The notes beneath the pieces are model-generated. The model saw nothing but the letters and a program-made list of their open reading frames with translations, did not search any database and was not told the origin of the DNA. A program made the position numbers and the translations under genes. A stretch of 64,000 nt of DNA, from positions 868,001 through 932,000 of the forward strand of contig NZ_CP075339.1 in NCBI RefSeq assembly GCF_024399335.1. The letters are read 5' to 3'. This document shows, piece by piece, positions 51,922-60,727 of the stretch (position 1 is the first letter of the stretch; every line of letters starts with the position of its first letter). This DNA is from Leucobacter aridicollis. GTDB taxonomy: Bacteria > Actinomycetota > Actinomycetes > Actinomycetales > Microbacteriaceae.

Positions 51922-52976
51922 GTGACACCCCAACCGCCATCGACTTCGGCCGCCGTGAGCTCCGCATCGAGACGCCGCGGGTAGCCGTGGCAGTACGGCA
52001 CCGGTCGGTCATCGTGGGCTGTGTGCTCGCAATTGTGGTGATCGTCTTCGGCGTCGCCTCGATGACTATCGGCTCGTACGAGGTGAGCTTCGCTGAGGTC
52101 GTTCGTGCCCTCTTTGACCCTGCGGCAGACCCCGATGCGCGGCAGGTTGTGTTCGAGTGGCGGTTCCCGCGCGTGCTGTTCGCGGTGCTCTGTGGCGCGG
52201 CCCTCGCTCTTTCCGGCGGCATCTTCCAGTCGCTCACGCGCAACCCGCTTGGCTCGCCCGACATCATCGGGTTCGGCGTCGGCGCGCAGTTCGGCGTCAC
52301 GCTCGTGATGGTGGTGCTCGAGTTGAACACGTACATGTTCAAGGCGGCGGGTGCACTCGTCGGTGGCCTCGCGACAGCGCTCATTGTCTACGTGCTTGCG
52401 ATGAAGCGCACCGTGTCCTCGTTCAGGCTGATCATTGTGGGGATCGGGGTCTCTGCCGGCCTGGGCTCGCTGACTTCGTGGATCCTCATCTCGGTGAGCG
52501 TCGAGAAGGCGATGATGGCGGCGACGTGGGGTGCCGGGTCGATCGCCTCGCTCGGGTTTGACCAGCTGCTCCCCGCGGCGGCGGTCTTCGCCGTCGTCGT
52601 CATTGCGGCGCTGCCGCTTGGACGCACCCTTCCGGTGCTCGAGATGGGCGACGACGCGGCGACTGCGCTCGGGATTCACCCCGGTCGCACTCGCCTCTCC
52701 GCGATGGTGCTCGGCGTCGCACTCGTCGCGCTCGTGACCGCCGCTGCCGGCCCGATCTCTTTCATCGCGCTCGCCGCGCCGCAGATCAGTCAGCGCCTCA
52801 CCCGCACGAACACGCCGATGGGTATGGCGCCACTCATGCTCACCGGTGCGGCGCTCGTTGTCGTCTCGGACGCGGCTGCGCAGCTCCTATTCGTTCCGGT
52901 CGGTGTCGTCACCGTATCAATCGGCGGGATCTATCTCGCTTGGCTCCTCGCCACTCAGTACGCGCGGCGCGCGTGA
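51918..52976 (+). CDS. Ferric-siderophore ABC permease subunit 2 (FecCD family)
   Basis: 352 residues, nine or ten transmembrane segments. EWRFPRVLFAVLCGAALALS, SLTRNPLGSPDIIGFGVGAQ and TAAAGPISFIALAAPQISQR are FecCD signatures. GTG start within the preceding stop codon, so equal expression of the two permeases is expected. Followed by the ATPase after 14 bases. Confidence 0.93.
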   Translation: MSDTPTAIDFGRRELRIETPRVAVAVRHRSVIVGCVLAIVVIVFGVASMTIGSYEVSFAEVVRALFDPAADPDARQVVFEWRFPRVLFAVLCGAALALSGGIFQSLTRNPLGSPDIIGFGVGAQFGVTLVMVVLELNTYMFKAAGALVGGLATALIVYVLAMKRTVSSFRLIIVGIGVSAGLGSLTSWILISVSVEKAMMAATWGAGSIASLGFDQLLPAAAVFAVVVIAALPLGRTLPVLEMGDDAATALGIHPGRTRLSAMVLGVALVALVTAAAGPISFIALAAPQISQRLTRTNTPMGMAPLMLTGAALVVVSDAAAQLLFVPVGVVTVSIGGIYLAWLLATQYARRA

Positions 52977-52990
52977 AAGGACTCTCCCCA

Positions 52991-53779
52991 ATGCCTGCCT
53001 CGCTCGTAGCGCGCGACGTATCTCTCGGGTACAGCGATAGCCCCGTCATCTCGGGGCTCACTCTCGAAGTGCCCGACGACTCGTTCTCGATCATTATCGG
53101 GCCCAACGCCTGCGGCAAGTCGACGCTGTTGCGCGGGCTCGCTCGTCTGCTTCGGCCCGCCCGTGGCAGCGTGTTACTTGACGGGGCCGAGCTGCACAGG
53201 CAGAAGTCAAAGGATGTCGCGAAGCGGCTCGGCCTGCTCCCGCAGTCGTCGCTCGCGCCAGACGGAATCACTGTCGCAGACCTCGTTGCCCGCGGCAGGT
53301 TCCCGCACCAGAACGCGCTGCGAACCTGGAGCAGCGCTGACGAGGCTGCCGTGTCGGGTGCGATGGCGGCGACCAACGTGACCGAACTCTCGGCACGGCT
53401 CGTCGACGAACTGTCGGGCGGTCAGCGTCAGCGGGTCTGGGTGGCAATGGCGCTCGCGCAGCAGACCGGGCACCTGCTGCTCGACGAGCCGACAACGTTT
53501 CTCGACATCGCTCACCAGATCGACCTTATGGAGCTGTTTGCCGAGCTGCATCGCGGCGGCACCACCCTCGTCGCCGTGCTGCACGACTTGAATCACGCCG
53601 CCAGGTACGCGACCCACCTGGTTGCGATGCGTGACGGCGAGATCGTGGCGCAGGGTGAGCCGCGCGAGATCATCACCGAGCGCATCGTCGAGCAGGTCTA
53701 CGACCTGCCGTGTCAGGTGATTACAGATCCCGTCTCGGGGACACCGCTCGTGCTGCCGCTCGGGGGTCGGCGGGCGTAG
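52991..53779 (+). CDS. Ferric-siderophore ABC ATPase (FepC/FhuC-like)
   Basis: 262 residues. Walker A GPNACGKST, Q-loop GLLPQSSLAPDGIT, signature LSGGQRQRVWVAMALAQQT, Walker B HLLLDEPTTFLDIAHQ and H-loop VLHDLNHAARYA are intact. ATG 52991 was chosen over an upstream GTG at 52973 because GAAAGGAC lies eight bases before it. Completes an importer of catecholate- or hydroxamate-like siderophores under iron-box control. Confidence 0.93.
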   Translation: MPASLVARDVSLGYSDSPVISGLTLEVPDDSFSIIIGPNACGKSTLLRGLARLLRPARGSVLLDGAELHRQKSKDVAKRLGLLPQSSLAPDGITVADLVARGRFPHQNALRTWSSADEAAVSGAMAATNVTELSARLVDELSGGQRQRVWVAMALAQQTGHLLLDEPTTFLDIAHQIDLMELFAELHRGGTTLVAVLHDLNHAARYATHLVAMRDGEIVAQGEPREIITERIVEQVYDLPCQVITDPVSGTPLVLPLGGRRA

Positions 53780-53819
53780 CGAGTCCTCGAGGCGGTCGCC
53801 GCCAGGCGGAGGTCTCGCT

Positions 53820-55238
53820 TCAGTGCTGCGCGGGGAGCGCGAGCGCGAAGAGCGCACCCGCGCTGCTCACGACTGCGCCGATCACGAACAGTGCAGTGAA
53901 CGAGCCGAGTGTGCTCGCGCCAGCCGCAGTGACGGCGATGCCAGTGAGCACCGAAGTTGAGATCGGCGCTCCGAGTGCTGAACCGACAGTACGCAGCACG
54001 CCATTCACCCCAAGCGCGGCGGCGATCTCTGCGCGCGGGGCGAGACTCGCGACGAGGTCGGAGACGACGGCGAAACCGATGCCGTTGCCGAGTCCGACGA
54101 GCGCGAAGAACGCGACAATCACGGGCAGGCTCTGCGGTGCGAGGGCGATGCCGAGGCTACCGGCGCCCATCACCAGGAGCGCGATGAGCGCGGTGAGTTT
54201 CGAGCTTGTGCGGCCGATGAGCCACGGCGCGAAGCGCCCGCCGAGGAAGACGAGGATCGCGCCGGGCAGGAGCGCGATACCCGTCTGTGTGACAGTGAAG
54301 CCTTGGCCGAACCCAGCACTGGGGCTGGCCTGCAGCAGCACCGGGAGCCCGACGTAGAACAGGTACGGGATGAACCCCAGGAACAGGGTCAGGCCGTTCG
54401 TGATCGCGAGCGCCGGCCGTGCGAGCGTGCGCACGTCGATGAGGGGCGAGGCGGTGCGGCGCTCGATGAGCACGAGGGCCGTGATGGCGGCGACTGCGAG
54501 GGCAGCGAGTCCGAGCACCGCTGGCGAGTCCCAGCCCCAGCTGCCTCCCTGGGAGATTGCGAGCAGTAGGGCGAGGAGCCCGACAGTGAGCAGCGCGGTG
54601 CCGGGCCAGTCGGTGCGGGCCGTCTTGCCGCGCTGCGAGGCTGGCACGAAGAGCGCGGTGAGCGCGATCGACACTATTCCCATTGCGGCGCCGGTCGCGA
54701 AGAGCCAGTGCCACGAGAGCGATTCGACGATGACGCCGCCGACGACGAGTGCCGCGCCAGCGCCGAGCCCCATCGTGCCGCTGAGCCAGCCTGTCGCGCT
54801 CCGCTGCGCTGCGCCTGCGGTGTGGCGTCTCACGATCGCGAGGGCGAGTGGGAACGTTGCGGTGCTCGCGCCCTGGAGCACTCGCCCGGCGAGCAGCACT
54901 GTCAGTGACGGAGCGAGCGCGGCGAGCACGCCCCCTAAGACGAACGTGCCGAGCGTAGCGAGCAGGATGCGTCGGTGTCCGTACCTGTCGCCGAGCGATC
55001 CGAGGATCGGGGCGGCGACCGCCCCGCACAGGAGGTAGCTGGTGAGGATCCAACCGGCCAGCGAGGCGTCAATACCGAACTCAGACATGAATGTCGGGAT
55101 CGCTGGGACGAGCAGCGTCTGCATCATCGAGAAGCTCAGGACGCCGATGGCGAGCGCGAACACGAGGCCGCGCGGTCCGCGCACCGCGGTGGGGGAATCG
55201 GCCTGGGCGGGGGTTGGCGTTTGGGCGGTATGAGACAC
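53820..55238 (-). CDS. MFS drug exporter (EmrB/QacA-like, DHA2 type)
   Basis: 472 residues, about 14 transmembrane segments. The MFS motif A region is LGSLGDRYGHRRILLATLGT and the antiporter motif C-like region is LGAGAALVVGGVIVESLSWH. Start is GTG 55238. It diverges from a TetR regulator across a 100-bp spacer with a clean palindrome, the standard arrangement of a substrate-inducible efflux pump. The drug spectrum is not readable. Confidence 0.88.
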   Translation of the reverse strand: MSHTAQTPTPAQADSPTAVRGPRGLVFALAIGVLSFSMMQTLLVPAIPTFMSEFGIDASLAGWILTSYLLCGAVAAPILGSLGDRYGHRRILLATLGTFVLGGVLAALAPSLTVLLAGRVLQGASTATFPLALAIVRRHTAGAAQRSATGWLSGTMGLGAGAALVVGGVIVESLSWHWLFATGAAMGIVSIALTALFVPASQRGKTARTDWPGTALLTVGLLALLLAISQGGSWGWDSPAVLGLAALAVAAITALVLIERRTASPLIDVRTLARPALAITNGLTLFLGFIPYLFYVGLPVLLQASPSAGFGQGFTVTQTGIALLPGAILVFLGGRFAPWLIGRTSSKLTALIALLVMGAGSLGIALAPQSLPVIVAFFALVGLGNGIGFAVVSDLVASLAPRAEIAAALGVNGVLRTVGSALGAPISTSVLTGIAVTAAGASTLGSFTALFVIGAVVSSAGALFALALPAQH

Positions 55239-55280
55239 GGCTGCTCGACTTTCACTTCGGGCAGCGACGCCCTGATTCTT

Positions 55281-55302
55281 CGGAGCGGAATGCTCCGTTC
55301 CG
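55281..55302. promoter_or_regulatory. Candidate TetR operator for the MFS pump
   Basis: CGGAGCGGA and TCCGTTCCG flank a four-base centre (CGGA-N-CGGA / TCCG-N-TCCG symmetry), midway between the divergent genes. Confidence 0.55.
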
Positions 55303-55326
55303 ATAGAAGTCTATGGCAAACACCGG

Positions 55327-55332
55327 TACCGT
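55327..55332 (+). promoter_or_regulatory. -10 element of the TetR gene (leaderless)
   Basis: TACCGT ends six bases before GTG 55339; no ribosome-binding site precedes it, supporting a leaderless start. Confidence 0.5.
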
Positions 55333-55338
55333 GGAAGA

Positions 55339-56013
55339 GTGACGTCACACGAACCCGAAGCTGGGCCCCTGCGCGGCCGCGCCCGCGAGGCGCAAAGCAA
55401 CGACGGCGCGATCCTCCGAGCCGCCCGCGAAGTGTTCAGCGAGTGGGGCTGGAGCGCCCCGATGTCGGAGGTCGCCGCTCGGGCGAATACCGGTGTCGCG
55501 AGCATCTACCGGCGCTACCCGAGCAAGACCGAGCTCGTCAACGCAATCCGCGTGTACGCGCTCGACCTAATCTGCGAGCTCGCCGAAGACTGCGCGCGTC
55601 AAGCTGGTGCGCCAGGCCAGCCTGAGTCAGCCGTCGAACTTTTCCTCAGGCGCCACATCGCTGAGGCCAGGGGCCCGCTCATGCCCCTCCTTGGGCGGCA
55701 GGTCGGCAGCAACGACGAGATCGACGCGCTCTCGGACAGGCTCGAGGTCGCGCTGTCCGCGATCATCGCCCACGACGTCGCCCGCGGGCTCGTGCCAGCG
55801 AGCTACGGTCCCGGCGACCTGATGCTCACCGTCACGCACCTGCGCCCGGCACTCACGGTGCCACGGGACCGCGCCAACCTCATTCATTTGCGGCAGCTCG
55901 ACTACGTGCTCGCCGGGCTCCGCGCATACGCGCAGAGCGGCGACGAGCCGAGCGGCAAGCCAGCAAGCTGGGAAGACTGGGTCAGCCTCAACAACACCGA
56001 CGAGCGCGAGTAG
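55339..56013 (+). CDS. TetR/AcrR family regulator of the MFS pump
   Basis: 224 residues. Helix-turn-helix: AILRAAREVFSEWGWSAPMS, then ANTGVASIYRRYPSKTELVN. The C-terminal ligand domain is typical of drug-efflux repressors. GTG start with a leaderless promoter. Divergent from the exporter gene; it probably represses both. Confidence 0.87.
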   Translation: MTSHEPEAGPLRGRAREAQSNDGAILRAAREVFSEWGWSAPMSEVAARANTGVASIYRRYPSKTELVNAIRVYALDLICELAEDCARQAGAPGQPESAVELFLRRHIAEARGPLMPLLGRQVGSNDEIDALSDRLEVALSAIIAHDVARGLVPASYGPGDLMLTVTHLRPALTVPRDRANLIHLRQLDYVLAGLRAYAQSGDEPSGKPASWEDWVSLNNTDERE

Positions 56014-56025
56014 GGGAGAAGGGCG

Positions 56026-57318
56026 CTACCCAGCGCTGCAGACGCCTGTCTGTGGGAGCGAGAGCGTGACTTGGCGAGCGGCCTCTCCGTCGCCGCTTAA
56101 CTCGGCGGTGACCGACCTCACCTGCTCATAGCCTGTCGCGAGCAGAAACGTCGGTGCGCGTCCGTAGCTCTTCGCCCCGACAGTGTAGAAGTGTTTCTCT
56201 GGGTGGGCGAGTGCGGTTGCGCCGTGCGCGGGGACTGTTCCGCAGCTGTGAAACTCGGGAGCGATGAGCGGCCCAAGCGCTACTGGCGCTTCGGTGGCGT
56301 CGTCAAGGGCGAGGCGAAGCTCAGCTGTGATGCGGTGATCGGGGCGAAATCCTGTTGCCGGTACGAGGAAGTCGACCTCCAGGGTTCGCCCGTCTGCTGA
56401 CACGACTGTGAGGCGATGCGGAGTCGCATCGGACTCGACGCGAAGCTCGCTCACCGAGACACCCTCAAGGAGCGTCACGTTGCCTGACTCCACGAGCCGG
56501 CGAAGGCTCGCCCCGAGCTGCCCCCGCGCGGGCAGCTCGTCGGCCGCTTCACCCCCAAACAGGCGACCCGGATCGGCTGCGCCGCGGATGCCCCACAGGA
56601 TTTCAGTCGCCGGGTCTTGCTGCCGAAGCCTGCCGAGGGCGATGAGGGTTGTCGCCGCCGAATGGCCCGATCCCAAGACGAGCACCCGCTTGCCCGCAAA
56701 CTGCGACCGCTCGGCTCCGAGCGGGTCTGGCAGCGGCGAGGTGATGAGTGCCTGCTCCCGTGCGGTGGTCTCGCCAATTGCGTGAATACCTGATCTCCCG
56801 ACAGGGTTCGGCGAGTTCCAGATTCCGGTCGCGTCGATCACTGCCCGCGCGGTGAGTTCGTGCTCACCGGTGGCCGTCGCAAACCGTATTAGGAACGGTT
56901 GCGTGCCGCGAGCTGTCGTTCGGGTCTTATCGAAAGATCCCCCGGTGGGTGTTGTTCGAGTGACCGCGGTGACGCGACGTTGGAGCCTGAGGTGGGGCGC
57001 GATTGCAGGGTGTGCGGCGAGCGGTGCAAGGTACGCGTCGATGAGTTCGCGACCTGTCGGCAACTGGGTCGGGCGCGGCTGCTCCCAGGGTGCCGCGCCG
57101 GGGTCGTTTCGCGACTCGAGCAGCCGCCGCGCGGCGCCATCGATGTTGTATTGCCACGTCGAGAACAGCTGCACGTGGTTCCACGACTCCATTGCCGCGC
57201 CAACAGAGTTGCCGGCCTCGAGGATCACGAACTGTTGATTTCGCTCGGCGAGGTGAGCTGCGGCTGCGAGCCCGATTGGACCCGCGCCGAGGATCGCAAT
57301 AGGAAGCTTGGTGCTCAT
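56026..57318 (-). CDS. FAD/NAD(P) flavoprotein monooxygenase-like protein of the ars operon
   Basis: 430 residues. FAD motif ILGAGPIGLAAAAHLAERNQ, the WNHVQLFSTWQYNIDGAARR segment, and NADPH motif RVLVLGSGHSAATTLIALGR are present. It resembles flavin-containing monooxygenases/thioredoxin-reductase-like proteins named ArsO or ArsK-type partners in actinobacterial arsenic operons. The exact reaction is unestablished. Start ATG 57318 overlaps the acr3 stop, so it is co-translated with the arsenite exporter. Confidence 0.78.
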   Translation of the reverse strand: MSTKLPIAILGAGPIGLAAAAHLAERNQQFVILEAGNSVGAAMESWNHVQLFSTWQYNIDGAARRLLESRNDPGAAPWEQPRPTQLPTGRELIDAYLAPLAAHPAIAPHLRLQRRVTAVTRTTPTGGSFDKTRTTARGTQPFLIRFATATGEHELTARAVIDATGIWNSPNPVGRSGIHAIGETTAREQALITSPLPDPLGAERSQFAGKRVLVLGSGHSAATTLIALGRLRQQDPATEILWGIRGAADPGRLFGGEAADELPARGQLGASLRRLVESGNVTLLEGVSVSELRVESDATPHRLTVVSADGRTLEVDFLVPATGFRPDHRITAELRLALDDATEAPVALGPLIAPEFHSCGTVPAHGATALAHPEKHFYTVGAKSYGRAPTFLLATGYEQVRSVTAELSGDGEAARQVTLSLPQTGVCSAG

Positions 57319-58454
57319 GAGGTGGTGCCTTTCTGGGAAGCGTGCGGCGCGGGGTGTGGAGCCCACGTCCTGTCTTGACTGAGCTGGGTTGCGGATGGCG
57401 CGAAGAATCTTCGCGCCCAGAGAGCGACGTACACGAGCCCGATGAGGATCGGTACCTCGATGAGCGGGCCGACGATTCCCGCGAGGGCCTGGCCGCTTGC
57501 GGCCCCAAACGTGCCGATGGCGACAGCGATCGCGAGCTCAAAGTTGTTGCCTGCCGCGGTGAATGCCAAGGCAGTGGTGCGCTCGTAGCCGAGGCCGGCG
57601 ACGCGGCCAATCGCCATGCTGACGAAGAACATTACGGTGAAGTAGACGAGCAGCGGGACAGCGATTCGCGCCACTTCGATCGGCTGCGCGACGATGCGAT
57701 CGCCCTGCAAGGCAAAGAGCGCCACGATCGTGAAGAGGAGCCCGTAGAGCGCCCATGGGGCGAGCTTCGGCAGGAACGACTGCTCGTACCAGGCGCGTCC
57801 GCGAGCGCGCTCGGCCGCGAACCTCGTCGCGACTCCGGCGACAAGTGGCAGTCCGAGAAAGACAAGCACCGACAGCGTGATCGACGCGAGCGAGAAGTCG
57901 ACCTGGGTGGTAGCGAGCCCGAGCCAGCCTGGCAACACCTGCAGGTAGAACCAGCCGAGTGCGCCGAATGCGACGAGTTGAAACACCGAATTGATTGCAA
58001 CGAGCACCGCGGCGGCCTCGCTGTCTCCGCAGGCGAGGTCGTTCCAGATGAGCACCATGGCGATGCAGCGCGCGAGCCCAACAATGATGAGTCCCGTGCG
58101 GTACTCAGGCTGGTCTGCGAGGAAGACCCAGGCAAGCACGAACATGAACGCGGGAGCGACAAGCCAGTTCAGCACGAGTGAGAGTACGAGGAGTTTCTTG
58201 TCGGTGAGCACGTTGGTTGTCTCCGTGTACCTGACCTTTGCGAGAACTGGGTACATCATGACGAGGAGCCCAATCGCGATAGGAATCGACACGCCTGCGA
58301 CGTGCATCGACTCCAAGGCCGGGCCGAGTCCTGGCGCAACCTGTCCGAGAAGGATGCCAGCGGCGACCGCAAGCAGAATCCACACCGGTAGCAACTTGTT
58401 GGTCGTGTTGAGGGTGGCGCGAGCCTTGTGTTGGACGGCGGCCTGCTCGGTCAT
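57315..58454 (-). CDS. acr3: Arsenite efflux transporter Acr3
   Basis: 379 residues, ten transmembrane segments. The family signature GLARCIAMVLIWNDLACGDS contains the conserved cysteine required for arsenite transport, and FTAAGNNFELAIAVAIGTFG is the second crossover motif. It exports As(III), perhaps Sb(III). GGAG lies before ATG 58454. A direct-repeat operator sits 20 bp upstream. Divergent from arsR. Confidence 0.93.
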   Translation of the reverse strand: MTEQAAVQHKARATLNTTNKLLPVWILLAVAAGILLGQVAPGLGPALESMHVAGVSIPIAIGLLVMMYPVLAKVRYTETTNVLTDKKLLVLSLVLNWLVAPAFMFVLAWVFLADQPEYRTGLIIVGLARCIAMVLIWNDLACGDSEAAAVLVAINSVFQLVAFGALGWFYLQVLPGWLGLATTQVDFSLASITLSVLVFLGLPLVAGVATRFAAERARGRAWYEQSFLPKLAPWALYGLLFTIVALFALQGDRIVAQPIEVARIAVPLLVYFTVMFFVSMAIGRVAGLGYERTTALAFTAAGNNFELAIAVAIGTFGAASGQALAGIVGPLIEVPILIGLVYVALWARRFFAPSATQLSQDRTWAPHPAPHASQKGTTS

Positions 58455-58473
58455 GTGGCTCCTGAAGTGAAAC

Positions 58474-58486
58474 ATAGATGGTTGTC
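58474..58486. promoter_or_regulatory. ArsR operator copy 1 (acr3 side)
   Basis: ATAGATGGTTGTC, followed by GATAT; identical 13-mer occurs at 58518. ArsR-type operators commonly start ATAGATG. Confidence 0.6.
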
Positions 58487-58517
58487 GATATGTGCAGCTC
58501 CGAGTATGCTCTGGGAT

Positions 58518-58530
58518 ATAGATGGTTGTC
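58518..58530. promoter_or_regulatory. ArsR operator copy 2 (arsR side)
   Basis: A second perfect ATAGATGGTTGTC, 44 bp after copy 1 and 28 bp before the arsR start. One box per divergent promoter. Confidence 0.6.
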
Positions 58531-58557
58531 AATCTCTAGTGCCGAGGGGTCACACAC

Positions 58558-58947
58558 ATGGCAGAACGACACGAGCACGCAATCAGCGGCCTCGACACTC
58601 AAGGCGAGTCGTGCTGCCCGGCGGAGGGCACAGGCAACGCCTCGGCCGAAAGCCAAGACTTCACCCAACTTGCCGCAGGCTTCAAAGCGATTGCCGATCC
58701 AACCCGACTGCGGATTCTCGCGATCGTCACTGAGTCCCCCGAATCAGAGGTCTGCGTCTGCGACCTGCCCGGCCCGCTCGGTCTGACACAGCCCACGGTC
58801 TCGCATCATCTCCGAGTGCTCGTTGAAGCCGGGCTGCTACACCGCGAGAAGCGAGGAGTCTGGGCGTACTTCTCACCCGTGCCTGGCGCTTTGCAGCGGC
58901 TCTTCGGAGCGGTGTTGCAGCCAGACGAGACAGGAGCTGGCGTATGA
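58558..58947 (+). CDS. arsR: ArsR/SmtB arsenite-responsive repressor
   Basis: 129 residues. Winged helix: AAGFKAIADPTRLRILAIVT and LTQPTVSHHLRVLVEAGLLH. Cys19-Cys20 in the N-terminal arm and Cys66/Cys68 in EVCVCDLP are candidate As(III) ligands. An N-terminal Cys pair plus one Cys further in is the type I recall for Corynebacterium ArsR. It probably represses both itself with arsC and the divergent acr3 operon. Stop overlaps the arsC ATG. Confidence 0.92.
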   Translation: MAERHEHAISGLDTQGESCCPAEGTGNASAESQDFTQLAAGFKAIADPTRLRILAIVTESPESEVCVCDLPGPLGLTQPTVSHHLRVLVEAGLLHREKRGVWAYFSPVPGALQRLFGAVLQPDETGAGV

Positions 58948-59354
58948 GCGAGGCTCCCGGGGTGCTCTTCGTGTGCGTCAAGAACGGTGGCAAGTCTCAG
59001 ATCGCCGCAGGGCTGATGCGAGCGCTCTCGGCTGGCAAGGTGCGCGTCGACTCTGCTGGCACGGCGCCGGGAAACGCTGTCAGTGCGCTCGCCGCCGAGG
59101 TGCTGCGTGATCGCGGCATTGAGATTGGGAGCGAGGTGCCGACGCTGCTCACCGACGACGCCATGCGCAGGGCAGGTCTCGTCGTAGTGCTCGGCGCCGA
59201 AGCGAACGTAGCGCCTGTTGCGGGCGTGCGAGTTGAAACCTGGCACACAGACGAGCCGAGCACCCGCGGCATCGACGGGCGCGAGCGGATGGAACTCGTG
59301 TGTGACGACATTGAACAGCGCGTGCGGGCCCTCCTCGAGACGCTCTCACGCTGA
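58944..59354 (+). CDS. arsC: Arsenate reductase, mycothiol-linked LMW-PTP type
   Basis: 136 residues. P-loop VLFVCVKNGGKSQIAAGLM at the N-terminus has Lys in the place of the usual Arg (NGGKS), which is the actinobacterial ArsC pattern where mycothiol and mycoredoxin supply electrons. DSAGTAPGN and ETWHTDEPS follow. It reduces As(V) to As(III) for export by Acr3. Coupled to arsR by ATGA overlap. Confidence 0.9.
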   Translation: MSEAPGVLFVCVKNGGKSQIAAGLMRALSAGKVRVDSAGTAPGNAVSALAAEVLRDRGIEIGSEVPTLLTDDAMRRAGLVVVLGAEANVAPVAGVRVETWHTDEPSTRGIDGRERMELVCDDIEQRVRALLETLSR

Positions 59355-59356
59355 GT

Positions 59357-59387
59357 GCTGTGGGGCGCCAGGCGTGCGCCCCACAGC
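59357..59387. terminator. Bidirectional terminator between arsC and E2 gene
   Basis: Perfect 12-bp stem (GCTGTGGGGCGC with GCGCCCCACAGC) and a seven-base loop, filling the 37-bp spacer between convergent stops. Confidence 0.8.
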
Positions 59388-59391
59388 GGTG

Positions 59392-60714
59392 CTACGCGAC
59401 GATCGCGACAGGGTTCTCAAGGAGCCCAGTCAGCACGCGCAGGAACTGCGCGGCGAGCGCGCCATCGATGATGCGGTGGTCTGCCGACAGGGTATAGCGG
59501 AGCCGCTCTCGCGCAACGATCGCCCCGTCGACGACCGCGGGCTCAGATACCGCGGATCCCACCGCGAGGATCGCTGCTTCCGGCGGGTTGATCACAGCGG
59601 TGAACTGCTCGACAACGTACATGCCGAGGTTGCTGATCGTGAACGTGCCCCCAGTCATCTCGTCGGGTGTGAGCTTGCCGTCGCGCGCCCGCGCGGAGAG
59701 CGCTGACGTTGCTGCGGCGATCGCCGAGGTCGGCAGCCGATCCGCGTCACGGATCACAGGCACGACGAGCCCCGAGTCTGCGGCGACAGCGAGCCCAACG
59801 TGCACGCGCTCGTGCATGACCGTCGCGCCACGCCCCTCGTCGGAATACGAGGCGTTCACCCCCGGTACCTCGCGTAAAGCGAGCGCGCAGGCTCGAACAA
59901 TCATGTCGGTGACGCTGAGCTTTAGCCTGTCAGCGGCGACGAGCCGCTCGTTGAGTGTCGCCCGCAGCGTGATGAGCTCGGTCACATCGGCGACCGCGGT
60001 CACCGCGAAGTGCGGCGCCTCAGAACTGCTCGAGCTCAGCCTGCGCGCGATCACCGCACGGGTCGCGTCGAAGGGAACCACCGTGGAGTGCTGCAGAGCG
60101 TTTGTCGCGCTCGTCGCGGGCACCGGCAACGGTGAACCGGCCCCAGCGGGCGCCCCAGCTGGTGCGTCCTCGATGTCAGCGCGAACGATCCTTCCGCCAG
60201 GCCCGCTCCCGATCACACCTGCGAGGTCGATTCCACGTTCTCTCACGAGTCGCCTCACGAGCGGCGAAATGACCTGCCGCGCGCCCTCAGCTGGTCGCAG
60301 CGGGGTAGGGGCCGCAGGCCCCGCGGGCACGGGAGCGGCGACGGGTGTAGGTGCGGGTACGGGGGCAGATTCTGGCGCGGGTGCGGGAGCCGATTCGGGG
60401 TTCGGCGCGGCAGACCCGAAGGTGCGCACCGGTGCCTCCGCCAGCACGCTTTCCGGATCCTGACCGGGGGCCGCGCCGCGCTCGTCGTCGAGTCTCGCGA
60501 TTGGCTCCCCAATGCGCGCCTGCTCACCCACCTGCACAAGAATGCTGCTGAGAACGCCCGCCTCGTAGGCCTCCTGCTCCATCAGCGCCTTGTCGGTTTC
60601 GATCTCGACGAGGATGTCGCCGACTTCGACGCGGTCGCCTGGCTGTTTCAGCCAGGTCGCGATGGTGCCCTCGGTCATAGTGTCACTCAGGCGGGGCATG
60701 AGAATGTCGATCAT
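59392..60714 (-). CDS. 2-oxoacid dehydrogenase E2 (dihydrolipoamide acyltransferase)
   Basis: 440 residues. Lipoyl domain at 1-75 (lipoyl-lysine at 42 in EIETDKALMEQEAYEAG), an Ala/Pro linker to about 140, E1/E3-binding domain ISPLVRRLVRERGIDLAGVI, and a catalytic domain with the DHRIIDGALAAQFL active-site motif. ATG 60714 has AGAAAGG nine bases upstream. The complex class (pyruvate, acetoin or branched-chain) cannot be fixed from E2 alone. No E3 gene is nearby. Confidence 0.9.
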   Translation of the reverse strand: MIDILMPRLSDTMTEGTIATWLKQPGDRVEVGDILVEIETDKALMEQEAYEAGVLSSILVQVGEQARIGEPIARLDDERGAAPGQDPESVLAEAPVRTFGSAAPNPESAPAPAPESAPVPAPTPVAAPVPAGPAAPTPLRPAEGARQVISPLVRRLVRERGIDLAGVIGSGPGGRIVRADIEDAPAGAPAGAGSPLPVPATSATNALQHSTVVPFDATRAVIARRLSSSSSEAPHFAVTAVADVTELITLRATLNERLVAADRLKLSVTDMIVRACALALREVPGVNASYSDEGRGATVMHERVHVGLAVAADSGLVVPVIRDADRLPTSAIAAATSALSARARDGKLTPDEMTGGTFTISNLGMYVVEQFTAVINPPEAAILAVGSAVSEPAVVDGAIVARERLRYTLSADHRIIDGALAAQFLRVLTGLLENPVAIVA

Positions 60715-60727
60715 GTGTGCTGCCTTT

